Assembly (NCBI RefSeq): GCF_002156875.1
Contig: NZ_NCSY01000003.1
Coordinates: 124,001-188,000 of the forward strand
Reading direction: 5' to 3'
From: Bacillus sp. EAC
GTDB taxonomy: Bacteria; Bacillota; Bacilli; Bacillales; Bacillaceae_G
Length of the DNA stretch: 64,000 nt
The translations under genes and the position numbers were made by a program. Numbering within the stretch: position 1 is the first letter of the stretch; every line of letters begins with the position of its first letter. Shown here piece by piece: positions 36,649-46,889 of this stretch. Below the pieces are notes generated by a model that saw nothing but the letters and a program-made list of their open reading frames with translations, was not told where the DNA came from and ran no database searches.

Positions 36649-36659
36649 AACTTATTGTT

Positions 36660-38963
36660 TTATTTTTGTAGTGCTACTTTGAATTGACCATTCTCTGGAA
36701 GATTAACTTCGTTTCCGTATAGCTTCATTTGAAGAGAAGGTCCATTTTGAGTAATGACCACATTTGTTTGATTTACTTCAATTGTTAATCTGTGCTTACG
36801 ATAAACAATATTAAATGAATATTGATTCCAAGCCTTCGGTATAAATGGTGCAAATGATAAACATTCGTTTGCTGTTCGCATTCCTGCAAATCCTTGAACA
36901 ATTGCTAACCATGAACCCGTCATGCTCGTAATATGAAGTCCATCTTCCGTATCATTGTTGTAATTATCTAAATCTAGTCTTGCAGTTCGATTATACATTT
37001 CATATGCTTTTTCTTCCATACCTAATTCAGATGCTAAGATGGAATGAATACAAGGAGATAGTGATGACTCATGAACTGTCATTGGCTCGTAAAACTCAAA
37101 GTTTCTGCGCTTTTCTTCAATTGTAAAGCGATCATTTAAGAAATACATACCTTGTAGCACGTCTGCTTGTTTAATAAAGCAACTTCGTAAAATACGGTCC
37201 CATGACCAGTTTTGATTTAATGGACGGTGCTCTGGAGCTAACTGATCAGCTGTCATTAAATCTTTATCAAGAAACGTGTCATGCTGAACAAATACATTTA
37301 ATTCTTCATCAAATGGGTAGTACATTTTATTTATAATATCTTGCCATTTCGCCAACTCTTCGTCTGAAATAGTTAAGCCTTCCAAACGATCCGTTTGATC
37401 AATTTCTTTTAAATAGTTTATAACTTCTAAAGTATATTCTAACGTCCAACTAGCAATAAGATTTGTATACCAGTTATTATTTACGTTATTTTCATATTCA
37501 TTTGGTCCAGTTACACCGTGCATCATATAAACATCTTTCTTTTTATTATAGTGCACTCGGTCTGCCCAAAATCGAGCTATACCCGTTAAGACATCTATCC
37601 CTAGTTCATGTAAATACTCTTTATCACCTGTATAGTTTACATAGTTATATACTCCATAAGCGATAGCTCCATTACGGTGTATTTCTTCAAATGTAATTTC
37701 CCATTCGTTATGACATTCGATTCCTGTAAATGTTACCATTGGATATAAAGCGCCTTTTAGCCCTTGTTGTTTTGCATTATGAAATGCGCCTTCTAGCTGA
37801 TTATGACGATAAACTAATAAATTTCTTGAAACTTCTTGCTCTGCAGTCGATAAATAAAGCGGTATTGCATATGCTTCTGTATCCCAATACGTTGCCCCAC
37901 CGTATTTTTCACCAGTGAATCCTTTAGGACCAATGTTTAATCGTGCGTCTTCTCCATAATACGTTGAAAACAATTGAAACAAATTAAAACGAATTCCTTG
38001 CTGAGCTTCAGCATCCCCGTCTATTTCAACATCAGCTATTTCCCAACGTTCTAACCAACCCTTTTTATGATCCTCTAATTCAGCAGCAAATCCTCTTCCA
38101 ACAGCGTTTTGAACAATGGATTTACCTTTTGAAATCAACTCAGCAGTCTCATAGTCACGATCTGTTGTTACGGCTACGTATTTTACTAGACTGACTGTTT
38201 CTCCCTCGGGAACGTTTACTTCAATCACATTTTCCACATATTCATCTTTTTCATTCGTACTTACTGAAAGAACCTCAGCTTTTTCTGTATGAACTGTGAT
38301 GCTCATCGTTGTAGCAATTTGAAATCTAGGTGCACCAAATGGATTGTCTTTCGTTTGCATCTGTAGACTTCCACAGTATTCTTCAACATTTCTATTTATT
38401 TCTATCCAGAAATCTTCATCATAATTCGAGTCTTCATTACGAATATCACCATCTAAATAAGGTATAAATGTAATATTTCCAGTGTAATTTTTCGCAGTAA
38501 CTGAATAGTTAATTGCTGCAAGTTCTTTTTTAGCAACAGATAAAAAACGAACAACTTCAATTTCTGTTTCTTTTTTATTATGCAGTACTGTAAATTTACG
38601 TGTTAGTACACCATGTTGCATGTCTAACTCACGATAGAATTCTCTTACTTCAGCAGTAAATAGATCTAGTTCCTCACCATCAATTAAGATATTAATCCCT
38701 ATAAAATTTGTGGAATTAATTACTTTTCCAAAATAGTTTGGATAGCCATTTTTCCACCAACCAACACGTGTTTTATCCGGAAACCAAACACCTGCTATAT
38801 ACGAACCACGATGAAAGTCACCTGAATATTTTTCTTCAAAATTTCCTCTCATCCCCATATGTCCATTACCTAAACTAACCATACTTTCTGCAAGTCGAAA
38901 CTCTTCTTTATGCAATTCTGTTTCAACGATTTTCCATTCGTTTACATCAAATAGTCTTTTCAT
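36660..38963 (-). CDS. mapA: Maltose phosphorylase (GH65)
   Basis: Phosphorolyses maltose to glucose and beta-glucose-1-phosphate. Very similar throughout to Lactobacillus maltose phosphorylase: [77 protein letters not shown] and [21 protein letters not shown], holding the catalytic Glu. (Each segment is 20 residues or fewer after trimming.) 767 residues from ATG 38963, since GTG 38972 lies in the ribosome site. Operon with pgmB; two cre sites upstream predict CcpA repression. No maltose transporter is in the window. Confidence 0.95.
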   Translation of the reverse strand: MKRLFDVNEWKIVETELHKEEFRLAESMVSLGNGHMGMRGNFEEKYSGDFHRGSYIAGVWFPDKTRVGWWKNGYPNYFGKVINSTNFIGINILIDGEELDLFTAEVREFYRELDMQHGVLTRKFTVLHNKKETEIEVVRFLSVAKKELAAINYSVTAKNYTGNITFIPYLDGDIRNEDSNYDEDFWIEINRNVEEYCGSLQMQTKDNPFGAPRFQIATTMSITVHTEKAEVLSVSTNEKDEYVENVIEVNVPEGETVSLVKYVAVTTDRDYETAELISKGKSIVQNAVGRGFAAELEDHKKGWLERWEIADVEIDGDAEAQQGIRFNLFQLFSTYYGEDARLNIGPKGFTGEKYGGATYWDTEAYAIPLYLSTAEQEVSRNLLVYRHNQLEGAFHNAKQQGLKGALYPMVTFTGIECHNEWEITFEEIHRNGAIAYGVYNYVNYTGDKEYLHELGIDVLTGIARFWADRVHYNKKKDVYMMHGVTGPNEYENNVNNNWYTNLIASWTLEYTLEVINYLKEIDQTDRLEGLTISDEELAKWQDIINKMYYPFDEELNVFVQHDTFLDKDLMTADQLAPEHRPLNQNWSWDRILRSCFIKQADVLQGMYFLNDRFTIEEKRRNFEFYEPMTVHESSLSPCIHSILASELGMEEKAYEMYNRTARLDLDNYNNDTEDGLHITSMTGSWLAIVQGFAGMRTANECLSFAPFIPKAWNQYSFNIVYRKHRLTIEVNQTNVVITQNGPSLQMKLYGNEVNLPENGQFKVALQK

Positions 38964-38992
38964 TATTTTCACCCATATAAATTAATATTTTT

Positions 38993-39007
38993 TGTTAACG
39001 GTTACAA
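38993..39007 (-). promoter_or_regulatory. cre site 1 upstream of mapA
   Basis: The minus strand TTGTAACCGTTAACA fits WTGNAANCGNWNNCW at every fixed position. Confidence 0.75.
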
Positions 39008-39012
39008 TTCTA

Positions 39013-39028
39013 TGCAAGCGCTTTCGCA
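39013..39028. promoter_or_regulatory. cre-like site 2 upstream of mapA
   Basis: tgcaagcgctttcgca contains the AAGCGCTT core with near-symmetric flanks, a second CcpA-type operator 20 bp from the first. Confidence 0.65.
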
Positions 39029-39262
39029 AAATAGAAAAAATTTTTGATAAATTTTCCACAAAATCTATTATAAAGCATTTTCTAAAAAAAGAAACACCTT
39101 ACGCATTATTGTAGGTTAGTTTACACAATATATTATTCTACAAATTACGCGCTTTTGTTATCAATTTAAATCTCCATCCAATTAGATTATCAAAATAGTA
39201 AATTAATTTATGATAAAATAAATAAAAACTGACAATTTATCCATTTCCGAGGAGCGTTCACT

Positions 39263-39760
39263 ATGTCTGATATGGTCCCCTTATTGTTTTCTTTCGAAAA
39301 TAAAAGAATAGTTATAATTGGTGGCGGGAAAATAGCTTTTCGAAAAGCGAAATCGTTTGTTAAAAGTGGGGCTACAATTACAATAATTAGTCCAGAAATT
39401 GTCGAAGAATTTAATGAGTTTCCGTCCATTTTATGGATAAAAAAACATTTTGAAAAAGAAGATATCACTAATGCCCATGTCATCATTGCAGCAACAGATG
39501 ATCAAAAAGTAAATAATTATATAAAAGAATGTACTTCAGATTTTCAGTGGTTTAGTGATGTGAGTGATCAAAATAAAAGTGACTTCCACACACCTGCCGT
39601 TGTTAGAAGAGGTGATTTAGTTATATCCATTTCTACTTCAGGTAAAAGTCCGATTTTATCAAAAAAAATAAAACATGAATTAGAAAATTACTTCGATGAT
39701 CATTTTTTTAAAATAGTTAATGACTATGGAGAACAAAGAAAAAAACCAGGCAAACAGTAA
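39263..39760 (+). CDS. Precorrin-2 dehydrogenase / NAD-binding siroheme protein (YlnF-like)
   Basis: Oxidises precorrin-2 to sirohydrochlorin in siroheme synthesis. N-terminal Rossmann site RIVIIGGGKIAFRKAKSFVKSG; VIIAATDD; then VRRGDLVISISTSGKSPILSK, typical of Met8/CysG(N). (First and last segments are quoted at family-motif length: IVIIGGGKIAFRKA and GDLVISISTSGKSP.) 165 residues, like YlnF. No methyltransferase or chelatase gene is adjacent. ATG follows gaggagcg. Confidence 0.9.
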   Translation: MSDMVPLLFSFENKRIVIIGGGKIAFRKAKSFVKSGATITIISPEIVEEFNEFPSILWIKKHFEKEDITNAHVIIAATDDQKVNNYIKECTSDFQWFSDVSDQNKSDFHTPAVVRRGDLVISISTSGKSPILSKKIKHELENYFDDHFFKIVNDYGEQRKKPGKQ

Positions 39761-39775
39761 TGTACCTGGTTTTTA
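39741..39775. terminator. Bidirectional terminator between ylnF-like gene and topB
   Basis: Stem aaaaaccagg / cctggttttt. It overlaps the end of the upstream gene and abuts the topB stop. Confidence 0.85.
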
Positions 39776-39776
39776 T

Positions 39777-41954
39777 TTATTTTTTGAATTTAGCTAAAGC
39801 TTCAGCAAATGGATTATTGAATGGTTCATCGTCTTGATTTGTTTGTTGTTTTAAATATTTTTGCACATCTCGCTTAGAAACTTTACTATTCTTCTCTTTT
39901 GAGCGTCTTTCTTTAAAGGTTGAAAGTTTTTCTCTATGACCGCAGCCGCATACAAAAATTTGACCTTCGCCTTCCCCTTTTAACTCTAAACGCTTGTGAC
40001 AATTAGGGCATCTGGCATTGGTGGATTGTGAAATTGTTTTTCGATGGCCACATTCTCTGTCCTGACAAACTAGCATTTTGCCTCTTTTACCATTCACTTC
40101 AAGCATTAACTTTCCACAGTCTGGACATTTTGTACTGCTCATATTATCGTGCCTAAATTTTTGATCTGTTTGTTTGACTTCATTCACGGCTTTAGCAGCA
40201 AATTGAATCATTTCATTCATAAATTTATCTTTTGATAATGCGCCTTTCGATATGGCTTGAAGTTTTTGTTCCCACTCGGCAGTAAGTGCTGGTGATTTTA
40301 TTTCTTCTGGCACTAACGTTAATAATTGTTTTCCTTTATTTGTAATAAAAATGTCTTTTCCCTTTTTCTCTATTAAAAAGCTACTGAAAAGTTTTTCAAT
40401 AATATCAGCTCGGGTAGCAACCGTACCTAGACCACCCGTTTCACCGATAGTCTTTTTTAAATCTTTGCTTTCTCCAGACATAAAATGAACAGGATTTTCC
40501 ATGGCACTTAACAGCGTCGCTTCGTTAAACAGCGCAGGAGGTTTCGTATATCCTTTCGTTTCTATATATTTTTTAACTTCATATAGATCTTTTTCTTTCA
40601 TTATTGGAAGCTTCTGATCTTCATTTTGATCATTTTCTTCCTCATCCTGAAAAACTTCTTTCCAACCAAGTGAAAGAACACGTTTTCCTTTTGCAATAAA
40701 TGTTTGACCATCAATCTCTGCAATGACCCTTTTCTGTTCATACTCGAATGGTGGCAGTAAAACAGCCAAAAATCTTCTAACAATCAATTCATAAATTTTA
40801 AATTCTTTTGAAGACAGTTCGCTTAAAATAGGCGCTTGTTCAGTCGGAATGATCGCATGATGATCTGTAACCTTCTTATCATCTACAAAGGATTTGTTTC
40901 CTTTAATAGGTTGATTAGTCAATTTCATGATGATCTTCCCATAAGGTTTCATATTACATGCAAGTAATCGTTCTTTTAATGTCCCTACTAAATCTGTCGA
41001 TAAGTAACGAGAATCCGTTCGAGGATATGTGACGATTTTATGGTGCTCATAAAGCTTTTGCATAATTGATAATGTTTCTTTTGGTGAAAAATTATATCTT
41101 TTATTAGCTTCACGCTGAAGTTCGGTTAAATCATATAACTGAGGTGCATATGATTTTTTTTCAGTAGAAGTTACTTCTTTAATTTTCAGTTGTTTTCCTT
41201 TGATCTTCTCAATTAATGATTGAAGTTCCTCGCTTGATTTAATTTTCGTTTCATTCGTATGACTATTTTGCCATGTAAATGTTACATTGTTTGCTAAAAG
41301 CTGTAATCCGTAAAATGTTTGTTGCTTAAATGCTTTTATTTCTTTTTCTCTTTCTAAAATCATTGAAAGAGTTGGTGTTTGCACCCTTCCACATGAAAGC
41401 TGTGCATTATGTTTACAAGTGAGTGCACGTGTTGCATTTATGCCTACTATCCAGTCCGCTTCTGCTCGAGCAACTGCTGATTTATATAAGTTCTCGTATT
41501 CTCTTCCGCTTCGTAAGTTTTCGAAACCTTTTTTCACAGCTTGATCTGTTGCAGAGGAAATCCATAATCTTTTAATAGGTTTGTTTACCTTTGCTAGCTT
41601 TAAAATCCATCTAGCCACAAGTTCACCTTCACGTCCTGCATCGGTTGCAATAACAATTTCTGATACATCTTTTCTTAGTAATTGCGCTTTTACTGCATGA
41701 AATTGTTTACTCGTTTTTTTTATTACAACTAACTTTAATGCTTCAGGAATCATTGGTAAATCTTCTAAATTCCATGACTTATATTTTTGATCGTAACCTT
41801 CCGGGTCTGCTAGTGTAACAAGATGTCCTAATGCCCACGTAACAATATATTTTTTACCTTCTAAATAGCCGTTACCCTTCTGATGACATTCAAGCACTTT
41901 TGCAATGTCTCTTGCAACTGAAGGTTTCTCAGCTAATACAATTGTTTTCGTCAT
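39777..41954 (-). CDS. topB: DNA topoisomerase III
   Basis: Type IA topoisomerase that decatenates DNA. TOPRIM domain: VLAEKPSVARDIAKVL and ATDAGREGELVARW. Catalytic Tyr is in VTYPRTDSRYL. GRVQTPTLSMIL and GLGTVATRADIIEKL are family motifs. The C-terminus carries zinc-ribbon-like Cys clusters (CPDCGKLML, CQDRECGHRK, CPNCHKRL, CGCGHREK). 725 residues, as in Bacillus TopB. ATG after aaggag. Confidence 0.97.
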   Translation of the reverse strand: MTKTIVLAEKPSVARDIAKVLECHQKGNGYLEGKKYIVTWALGHLVTLADPEGYDQKYKSWNLEDLPMIPEALKLVVIKKTSKQFHAVKAQLLRKDVSEIVIATDAGREGELVARWILKLAKVNKPIKRLWISSATDQAVKKGFENLRSGREYENLYKSAVARAEADWIVGINATRALTCKHNAQLSCGRVQTPTLSMILEREKEIKAFKQQTFYGLQLLANNVTFTWQNSHTNETKIKSSEELQSLIEKIKGKQLKIKEVTSTEKKSYAPQLYDLTELQREANKRYNFSPKETLSIMQKLYEHHKIVTYPRTDSRYLSTDLVGTLKERLLACNMKPYGKIIMKLTNQPIKGNKSFVDDKKVTDHHAIIPTEQAPILSELSSKEFKIYELIVRRFLAVLLPPFEYEQKRVIAEIDGQTFIAKGKRVLSLGWKEVFQDEEENDQNEDQKLPIMKEKDLYEVKKYIETKGYTKPPALFNEATLLSAMENPVHFMSGESKDLKKTIGETGGLGTVATRADIIEKLFSSFLIEKKGKDIFITNKGKQLLTLVPEEIKSPALTAEWEQKLQAISKGALSKDKFMNEMIQFAAKAVNEVKQTDQKFRHDNMSSTKCPDCGKLMLEVNGKRGKMLVCQDRECGHRKTISQSTNARCPNCHKRLELKGEGEGQIFVCGCGHREKLSTFKERRSKEKNSKVSKRDVQKYLKQQTNQDDEPFNNPFAEALAKFKK

Positions 41955-42039
41955 ATCGTACTCCTTACTTATTGATCCATTCTATTCGTACTAACTTTAT
42001 CATTTCTATTTATAGAATTCCATGTATGAGATATCAACA

Positions 42040-42182
42040 ATCTATTTGTACTTCCTGTGTGAGTAGCAGGACAAGGGAGACCTACACAAGGAGTAAATGC
42101 ACGGATGAGGCTCTGCGCTCGCTCCACAGAAATTGAGCATCCTGTATTAAAAATCTACTAATTACTTTCTTAAATAGCTCAA
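42040..42182. repeat. Dispersed repeat copy B (diverged)
   Basis: Minus-strand reading shows acaggatgctc, gagcctc, aggtctccc, tgtcctgctactc and cacaggaag in the family order. It is clearly decayed. It fills most of the 375-bp gap between topB and nupC. Confidence 0.65.
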
Positions 42183-42329
42183 AAGTTAAGAAATTAACCT
42201 AAAATAATTAAGAAAAATACGTTCATTTCATAACTTTGTTCTAACTTGTACATATTATCTAATAGTATATTTTTGGAAGATATTTACCTTCTATTGGTTT
42301 ATCTTCTCAAACATCTCAGGAGGAATGTC

Positions 42330-43514
42330 ATGAACTATTTGATAGCATTACTTGGGCTAGTAATTACTCTTGCATTTGCGTATATGGCTAGTACAAATCG
42401 AAAAATCATCAAAATACGGCCAATTATCATCATGATCGTTCTACAAATCATATTGGCATACTTACTTCTTAAAACTAAGTTCGGCATCATTATTATTCAA
42501 GGCATTGCAAAAGTGTTTGATAAATTATTGCTTTATGCAGCAGATGGAGTTAACTTTGTTTTCGGTGGAATAGCAAACGAAGGGGCATTTGTATTCTTTT
42601 TAAATGTACTTCTACCAATTGTATTTATCTCCGTACTGATTGGAATTCTTCAATACACAAGAATCTTACCTTTTATTATGAAAGGGATCGGACTACTGTT
42701 AAGTAAAATTAACGGAATGGGAAAATTAGAATCTTATAATGCAATTGCATCCGCGATTGTTGGACAATCTGAAGTTTTTATCACAGTTAAAAAACAACTT
42801 GGTCAATTACCACCTTATCGATTATATACTTTGTGCGCTTCAGCTATGTCAACGGTTTCAATGTCGATCGTTGGGGCGTATATGACAATTATCGAGCCAC
42901 GATTTGTTGTTACGGCAATTGTATTGAATTTATTCGGCGGATTTATTATCTCATCAATTATTAACCCTTATAGAGTTTCACACGAAGAGGATATTTTAGA
43001 GGTGCAAGACGAAGAAAAACAAACGTTTTTTGAAATGCTTGGCGAATATATTTTAGATGGATTTAAAGTAGCAATAATCGTTGCTGCTATGTTAATTGGA
43101 TTTGTTGCACTTATTTCATTAATAAATAATTTATTCGATCTTATTTTCGGAATCACATTCCAAGAGATTCTTGGCTATGTATTTGCTCCAATTGCATTTT
43201 TAATGGGTGTACCATCTTCGGATATCGTCAAAGCTGGAGGAATTATGGCCACTAAACTTGTAACGAATGAATTTGTTGCAATGGACTCATTAGCAAAAGT
43301 TGCACAAAGTTTTAATTCAAAAACAGTCGGTATTATTTCAGTCTTCCTTGTATCATTTGCTAACTTCTCTTCAATTGGTATTATTGCCGGTGCAGTGAAA
43401 GGCTTAAATGAAAAACAAGGTAATGTCGTTGCACGCTTTGGACTAAAGTTATTATATGGCGCTACATTAGTTAGTGTTTTATCAGCAATCATTGTAAGTG
43501 TTGTACTAACTTAA
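42330..43514 (+). CDS. nupC: NupC-type concentrative nucleoside transporter
   Basis: Proton- or sodium-driven nucleoside importer (CNT family). N-terminal helices, [79 protein letters not shown] and [13 protein letters not shown] are the CNT signature regions. I use ATG 42330, six bases after aggagg; the frame opens further up, but those codons overlap repeat DNA and lack a ribosome site. 394 residues, about 10 helices. Confidence 0.95.
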   Translation: MNYLIALLGLVITLAFAYMASTNRKIIKIRPIIIMIVLQIILAYLLLKTKFGIIIIQGIAKVFDKLLLYAADGVNFVFGGIANEGAFVFFLNVLLPIVFISVLIGILQYTRILPFIMKGIGLLLSKINGMGKLESYNAIASAIVGQSEVFITVKKQLGQLPPYRLYTLCASAMSTVSMSIVGAYMTIIEPRFVVTAIVLNLFGGFIISSIINPYRVSHEEDILEVQDEEKQTFFEMLGEYILDGFKVAIIVAAMLIGFVALISLINNLFDLIFGITFQEILGYVFAPIAFLMGVPSSDIVKAGGIMATKLVTNEFVAMDSLAKVAQSFNSKTVGIISVFLVSFANFSSIGIIAGAVKGLNEKQGNVVARFGLKLLYGATLVSVLSAIIVSVVLT

Positions 43515-43538
43515 CGAAAAGTAGATATGTCTTATTTT

Positions 43539-43826
43539 TAGGATCTTATCTAAAAGAGAGTTGTTTTTAAAAAGGTTTTTAATACAAACTGTTAATAAAG
43601 AAGATGATGAACGGATATCCGAGACTCCTGTGGAGTAGCGGGACAGGTGAGACCCTGCAGGCCTCAATAGGTAGGCATGCTAATACCACGACGTCCTGTC
43701 GTAACGCATGCATAACCCACATCGTGTGGGTCTAGGCTCAGCGCACGCCCCACGGAAAGCGAGCATCCTGGAGGGAAATCCACGAATTACTTTTTTTATA
43801 GCAACAAAGTTCACGAAAGCATCCTA
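43539..43826. repeat. Dispersed repeat copy C with nested palindromic insert
   Basis: 288-bp element with ends taggat / atccta. The core contains gagactcctgtggagtagcg, gggacaggtgagacc, cccacggaaagcgagcatcc. Between about 43672 and 43738 lies an insert (gcatgctaataccacgacg, tcctgtcgtaacgcatgc, cccacatcgtgtggg) also found in copy F. Confidence 0.85.
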
Positions 43827-43840
43827 TTTTTATTACGACG

Positions 43841-43877
43841 AGCATAAAGGGAAAATTCCCTTTGTGCTTTTTTTTTT
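43841..43877 (+). terminator. Strong hairpin terminator after copy C
   Basis: Stem agcataaagggaa / ttccctttgtgct followed by ten Ts. It is 330 bp past nupC and probably ends nupC transcripts that cross the repeat. The rest of 43878-44173 holds only AT-rich promoter-like DNA. Confidence 0.8.
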
Positions 43878-44173
43878 GAATTTTATCATCCCTTTTCAAA
43901 ATTAAATTAAAAGTTTACAACATGGAAACATCCTATGACAAAATTAGAAACATTTTAAATATATGATACAAATATCAAGATTCTAGGAGAGTGATATGAG
44001 GAAAAAAGATTCTATCCTGAAAGGGTAATGATTATTTATAAAACAAATACTTTTCATTTTTAGTTAATCATTTTTTTGCAGAAATTTGACGTTTTATAAT
44101 TCTAAAAAAATAAAGGATTTAAATAGATTAAAAGCAAATTTAGTAAGTAATTCCAATTATAAGGAGAGAGACA

Positions 44174-45748
44174 ATGACCAATAAGATTTTATCCACACTT
44201 CTGGGGATGTTTTTATTCCTTTTACCAACAGCAAATGCTACTTCTTTAACATCAGATTTTACTGGTGAATTATCAAACTATATAGACAATCTTAATATAA
44301 ATACAACTGAGGCTACATTTGGACAATCCATTGAAATTGGATTAACGACTAAAAAAAGTTTTGAAAAAGTTGTTTTAACTTTTTCAAATGGTCAACAAAA
44401 AAATGAAGCTTCACTCGTGAGCACAACTAACAATTACTATTCTGGAAAAATAAAAATTACTAATTCATTTACTACAGGGGTTCACCAACTAACCTCCATT
44501 ACATTAGATGGTAAAAGTCTACCAGTTGCAGACTCTAACGTTAAATTCATGATTGTAGATTTACCAACTCCAACGATTAGTCCAATTTCTAATAAATCTA
44601 CATCAATCAATGGAACTTACTTATCGAATAGTACTGTACAAATTTATTCTAATGATAAATTGCTTAAAACTTTACAAACAGATCAAAAAGGTTCTTATAT
44701 GTATGGAATTAAACCAATTAAAGCATTTACGAAAATCAGTGTCATTGGCGTTACAGAGGGTCTAAAAAGCAAAATTAATAGTTTAACAGTTTCTGACGCG
44801 ATTGCCCCTACTATTGTTTCTATTACTTCTGTTTCGGACCAAACACAGAACCTAATTGGGAAATCTGAGCCGTCTGCGATTGTAAAAGTTTACTTTAATA
44901 AAAAACTTATCGGCAATAGTATTGTCCCTCCTTCAGGGAAATTTAATATCAAAATTAAAAAGCAAAAAGCTAATTCACTTCTTGATGTCATAGCATTTGA
45001 TAAGAGTAATAATCAAAGTAAACCTGTTTCTGTTCATGTGTTAGATCGAACAGCACCTTCTATACCAACTGTTCTACCGATAAAGGAAAATTCAACAACT
45101 GTTAATGGGAAAACTGAGCCAAATTCAGTAGTTAAGTTATACATCAATAATCGATATACTTCGAAAACAACTGCTTCAACTAGTGGTAGTTATTCATTTA
45201 AAGTTACTAAATTAAAGGCATATACTGGTGTGAAAGTATATTCAATTGATTCGGCTGGAAATCAAAGTAAAGCTTCTTATAGTGAAGTAAGAAGTAATCA
45301 ACCTCTTTCAAACGGACAATTAATCATCGTTAACACTCAGACAAATAAACTCACTTATTATAATAAAGGAAAACTTGTTAAAACATTTAGAGTTGCAACA
45401 GGAAAATCTTCTACACAGACACCAATAGGGAAGTTTAAGATATTAAATAAAATAAAAAATCGACCTTGGTATAAGGAAAATATCCCAGGTGGTAGCCCAA
45501 ACAATCCACTTGGTAAACGTTGGATGGGAATAAGCGCTGGCTCTTCTCCTGGTAGTTCGTACGGTATTCATGGAAATAATAATGAAAGTTCTATCGGTAA
45601 ATCGGTAAGTCATGGGTGTATCCGTATGCATAACAGTGAGATAGAATGGCTTTTCGAGCAGATAAAAGTAGGAACAACCGTTATTATTGCAAAGTCCTCA
45701 AATTCAAACGGTAAAATTGCTCATTCATATGGAATTTCAATCTCTTAA
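44174..45748 (+). CDS. Secreted L,D-transpeptidase with tandem Ig-like domains
   Basis: Cell-wall 3-3 cross-linking enzyme. Signal peptide about 1-22 (ending ANA). A beta-rich N-terminal domain is followed by three Ig-like (Big_6/OmpL47-type) repeats of about 80 residues (near 130-205, 210-290, 293-373), each with a version of ING/VNGKTEPN and SxGSYSFKVTK. The YkuD domain (about 378-515) has IHGNNNESSIGKSVSHGCIRM with catalytic Cys482. (The motif is quoted to 21; the catalytic part is SVSHGCIRM.) ATG after aaggagag. The Ig repeats probably reach through the wall. Confidence 0.92.
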   Translation: MTNKILSTLLGMFLFLLPTANATSLTSDFTGELSNYIDNLNINTTEATFGQSIEIGLTTKKSFEKVVLTFSNGQQKNEASLVSTTNNYYSGKIKITNSFTTGVHQLTSITLDGKSLPVADSNVKFMIVDLPTPTISPISNKSTSINGTYLSNSTVQIYSNDKLLKTLQTDQKGSYMYGIKPIKAFTKISVIGVTEGLKSKINSLTVSDAIAPTIVSITSVSDQTQNLIGKSEPSAIVKVYFNKKLIGNSIVPPSGKFNIKIKKQKANSLLDVIAFDKSNNQSKPVSVHVLDRTAPSIPTVLPIKENSTTVNGKTEPNSVVKLYINNRYTSKTTASTSGSYSFKVTKLKAYTGVKVYSIDSAGNQSKASYSEVRSNQPLSNGQLIIVNTQTNKLTYYNKGKLVKTFRVATGKSSTQTPIGKFKILNKIKNRPWYKENIPGGSPNNPLGKRWMGISAGSSPGSSYGIHGNNNESSIGKSVSHGCIRMHNSEIEWLFEQIKVGTTVIIAKSSNSNGKIAHSYGISIS

Positions 45749-45752
45749 AGGG

Positions 45753-45780
45753 GCAAACCATTATGGTTTGCTTTTTTTTA
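45753..45780 (+). terminator. Terminator of the L,D-transpeptidase gene
   Basis: Stem gcaaaccat / atggtttgc and eight Ts. Confidence 0.92.
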
Positions 45781-45893
45781 TAGATTAATAGTTTAAGAGG
45801 AAAGTAAATAATACTGATAGCATTCTTTTCATGAATCATTGATAATATTAAATAAAAAGGAAATAGTCTGAAAATGAGAGGGGTTTGCCAATT

Positions 45894-46529
45894 TTGAAAA
45901 AGTACTTACCATTATCTATATTATTTTTTGGCATTATTTATATTTTTTTAATACCTTCAGAACCAATCAGTTTAAAGATTTTATTTAAATTAATACCAAT
46001 GCTATTAATCATCTACTTTGCTTATTCGCAAAAGCCTTATCTGTCTACTAAGTATCGAATCTTGATTATAACCGGTTTGACTTTTTGTATGATTGGAGAT
46101 GGAACATTAATCTGGTTTGTAGTTGGATTAAGCTCTTTTTTGATTGGACACTTATTTTATACAGCAGGCTTTATTGTAAACTGGAACTACTCACACATAC
46201 GAATGGTTTCACTCATTCCAATTGGACTATATGCATTTTTTATGTGCACAAATTTAGTTCATGCTTTAAGTGATAACGGACAAGAAAATTTAACAATACC
46301 TGTTATAGCATATACAGTTGCCATCTCAGCTATGGTTTTTACAGCGATTATGACTGGAAATAAATGGGCTATATCTGGAAGCATTTTATTCATTATCTCT
46401 GACTCCATTCTATCTTGGGATCTTTTTGTAGAAGCGATTCAGTATAGTAATGAATTAATTATGATTACATACTACAGTGCACAATTTTTAATTGCGAAAA
46501 GCTTATTTAAATCAAAATCATTTGCATAA
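45894..46529 (+). CDS. YhhN-family membrane protein (lysoplasmalogenase-like)
   Basis: Eight-helix protein of the YhhN/TMEM86 family; the mammalian member hydrolyses lysoplasmalogen. Family features are YFAYSQKP, MIGDGTLIW (conserved GD), GHLFYTAGF and the later ISDSILSWDLF (conserved SD). 211 residues from TTG 45894, placed ten bases after agagggg; TTG 45885 is too close to that site. The bacterial substrate is unknown. Confidence 0.85.
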   Translation: MKKYLPLSILFFGIIYIFLIPSEPISLKILFKLIPMLLIIYFAYSQKPYLSTKYRILIITGLTFCMIGDGTLIWFVVGLSSFLIGHLFYTAGFIVNWNYSHIRMVSLIPIGLYAFFMCTNLVHALSDNGQENLTIPVIAYTVAISAMVFTAIMTGNKWAISGSILFIISDSILSWDLFVEAIQYSNELIMITYYSAQFLIAKSLFKSKSFA

Positions 46530-46586
46530 CATTTTACTTTCAAATATCGAACAAACTACAATATAGATGTAATATGATTTTAGAAA

Positions 46587-46839
46587 TAGGCTCTGTTAAT
46601 GTATATTGTTGATATTTAAATAAAACCTTCCTTTAAGAGACTGTTTTTATGTTAGGTTGACGTAAAGAAAATCGATAAATATAAGAATTCGATTGGAGCG
46701 TAAGGTGCTCGACTCCTGTGGGAGTTGCGGGACAGTTGAGACCCCGTAGGCGCATGGCGTCGAGGAGGCTAAAGCAGCACGCGCCACGGAAAGCGAGCAT
46801 CCTGAAGTGGAAATCAACAATCTTTTTTAACAGAACCTA
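46587..46839. repeat. Dispersed repeat copy D, with clear terminal inverted repeats
   Basis: 253-bp element. The left end taggctctgttaatgtatat (continuing tgttgatat) and the reverse complement of the right end (taggttctgttaaaaaagat, then tgttgattt) agree over about 29 bp. The core has gactcctgtgggag, cgggacagttgagacc and cacggaaagcgagcatcctg. Ends could fit a TA target duplication. No ORF. Confidence 0.85.
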
Positions 46840-46889
46840 ATAATAAAATGTAAGCGCATTATTTTATTTGAGGAAAAGGAGATATTGTA

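Noticed and set aside
43708-43905. 65-codon frame within repeat copy C
   Set aside because: It translates repeat and terminator DNA; no homologous frame is open in other copies.
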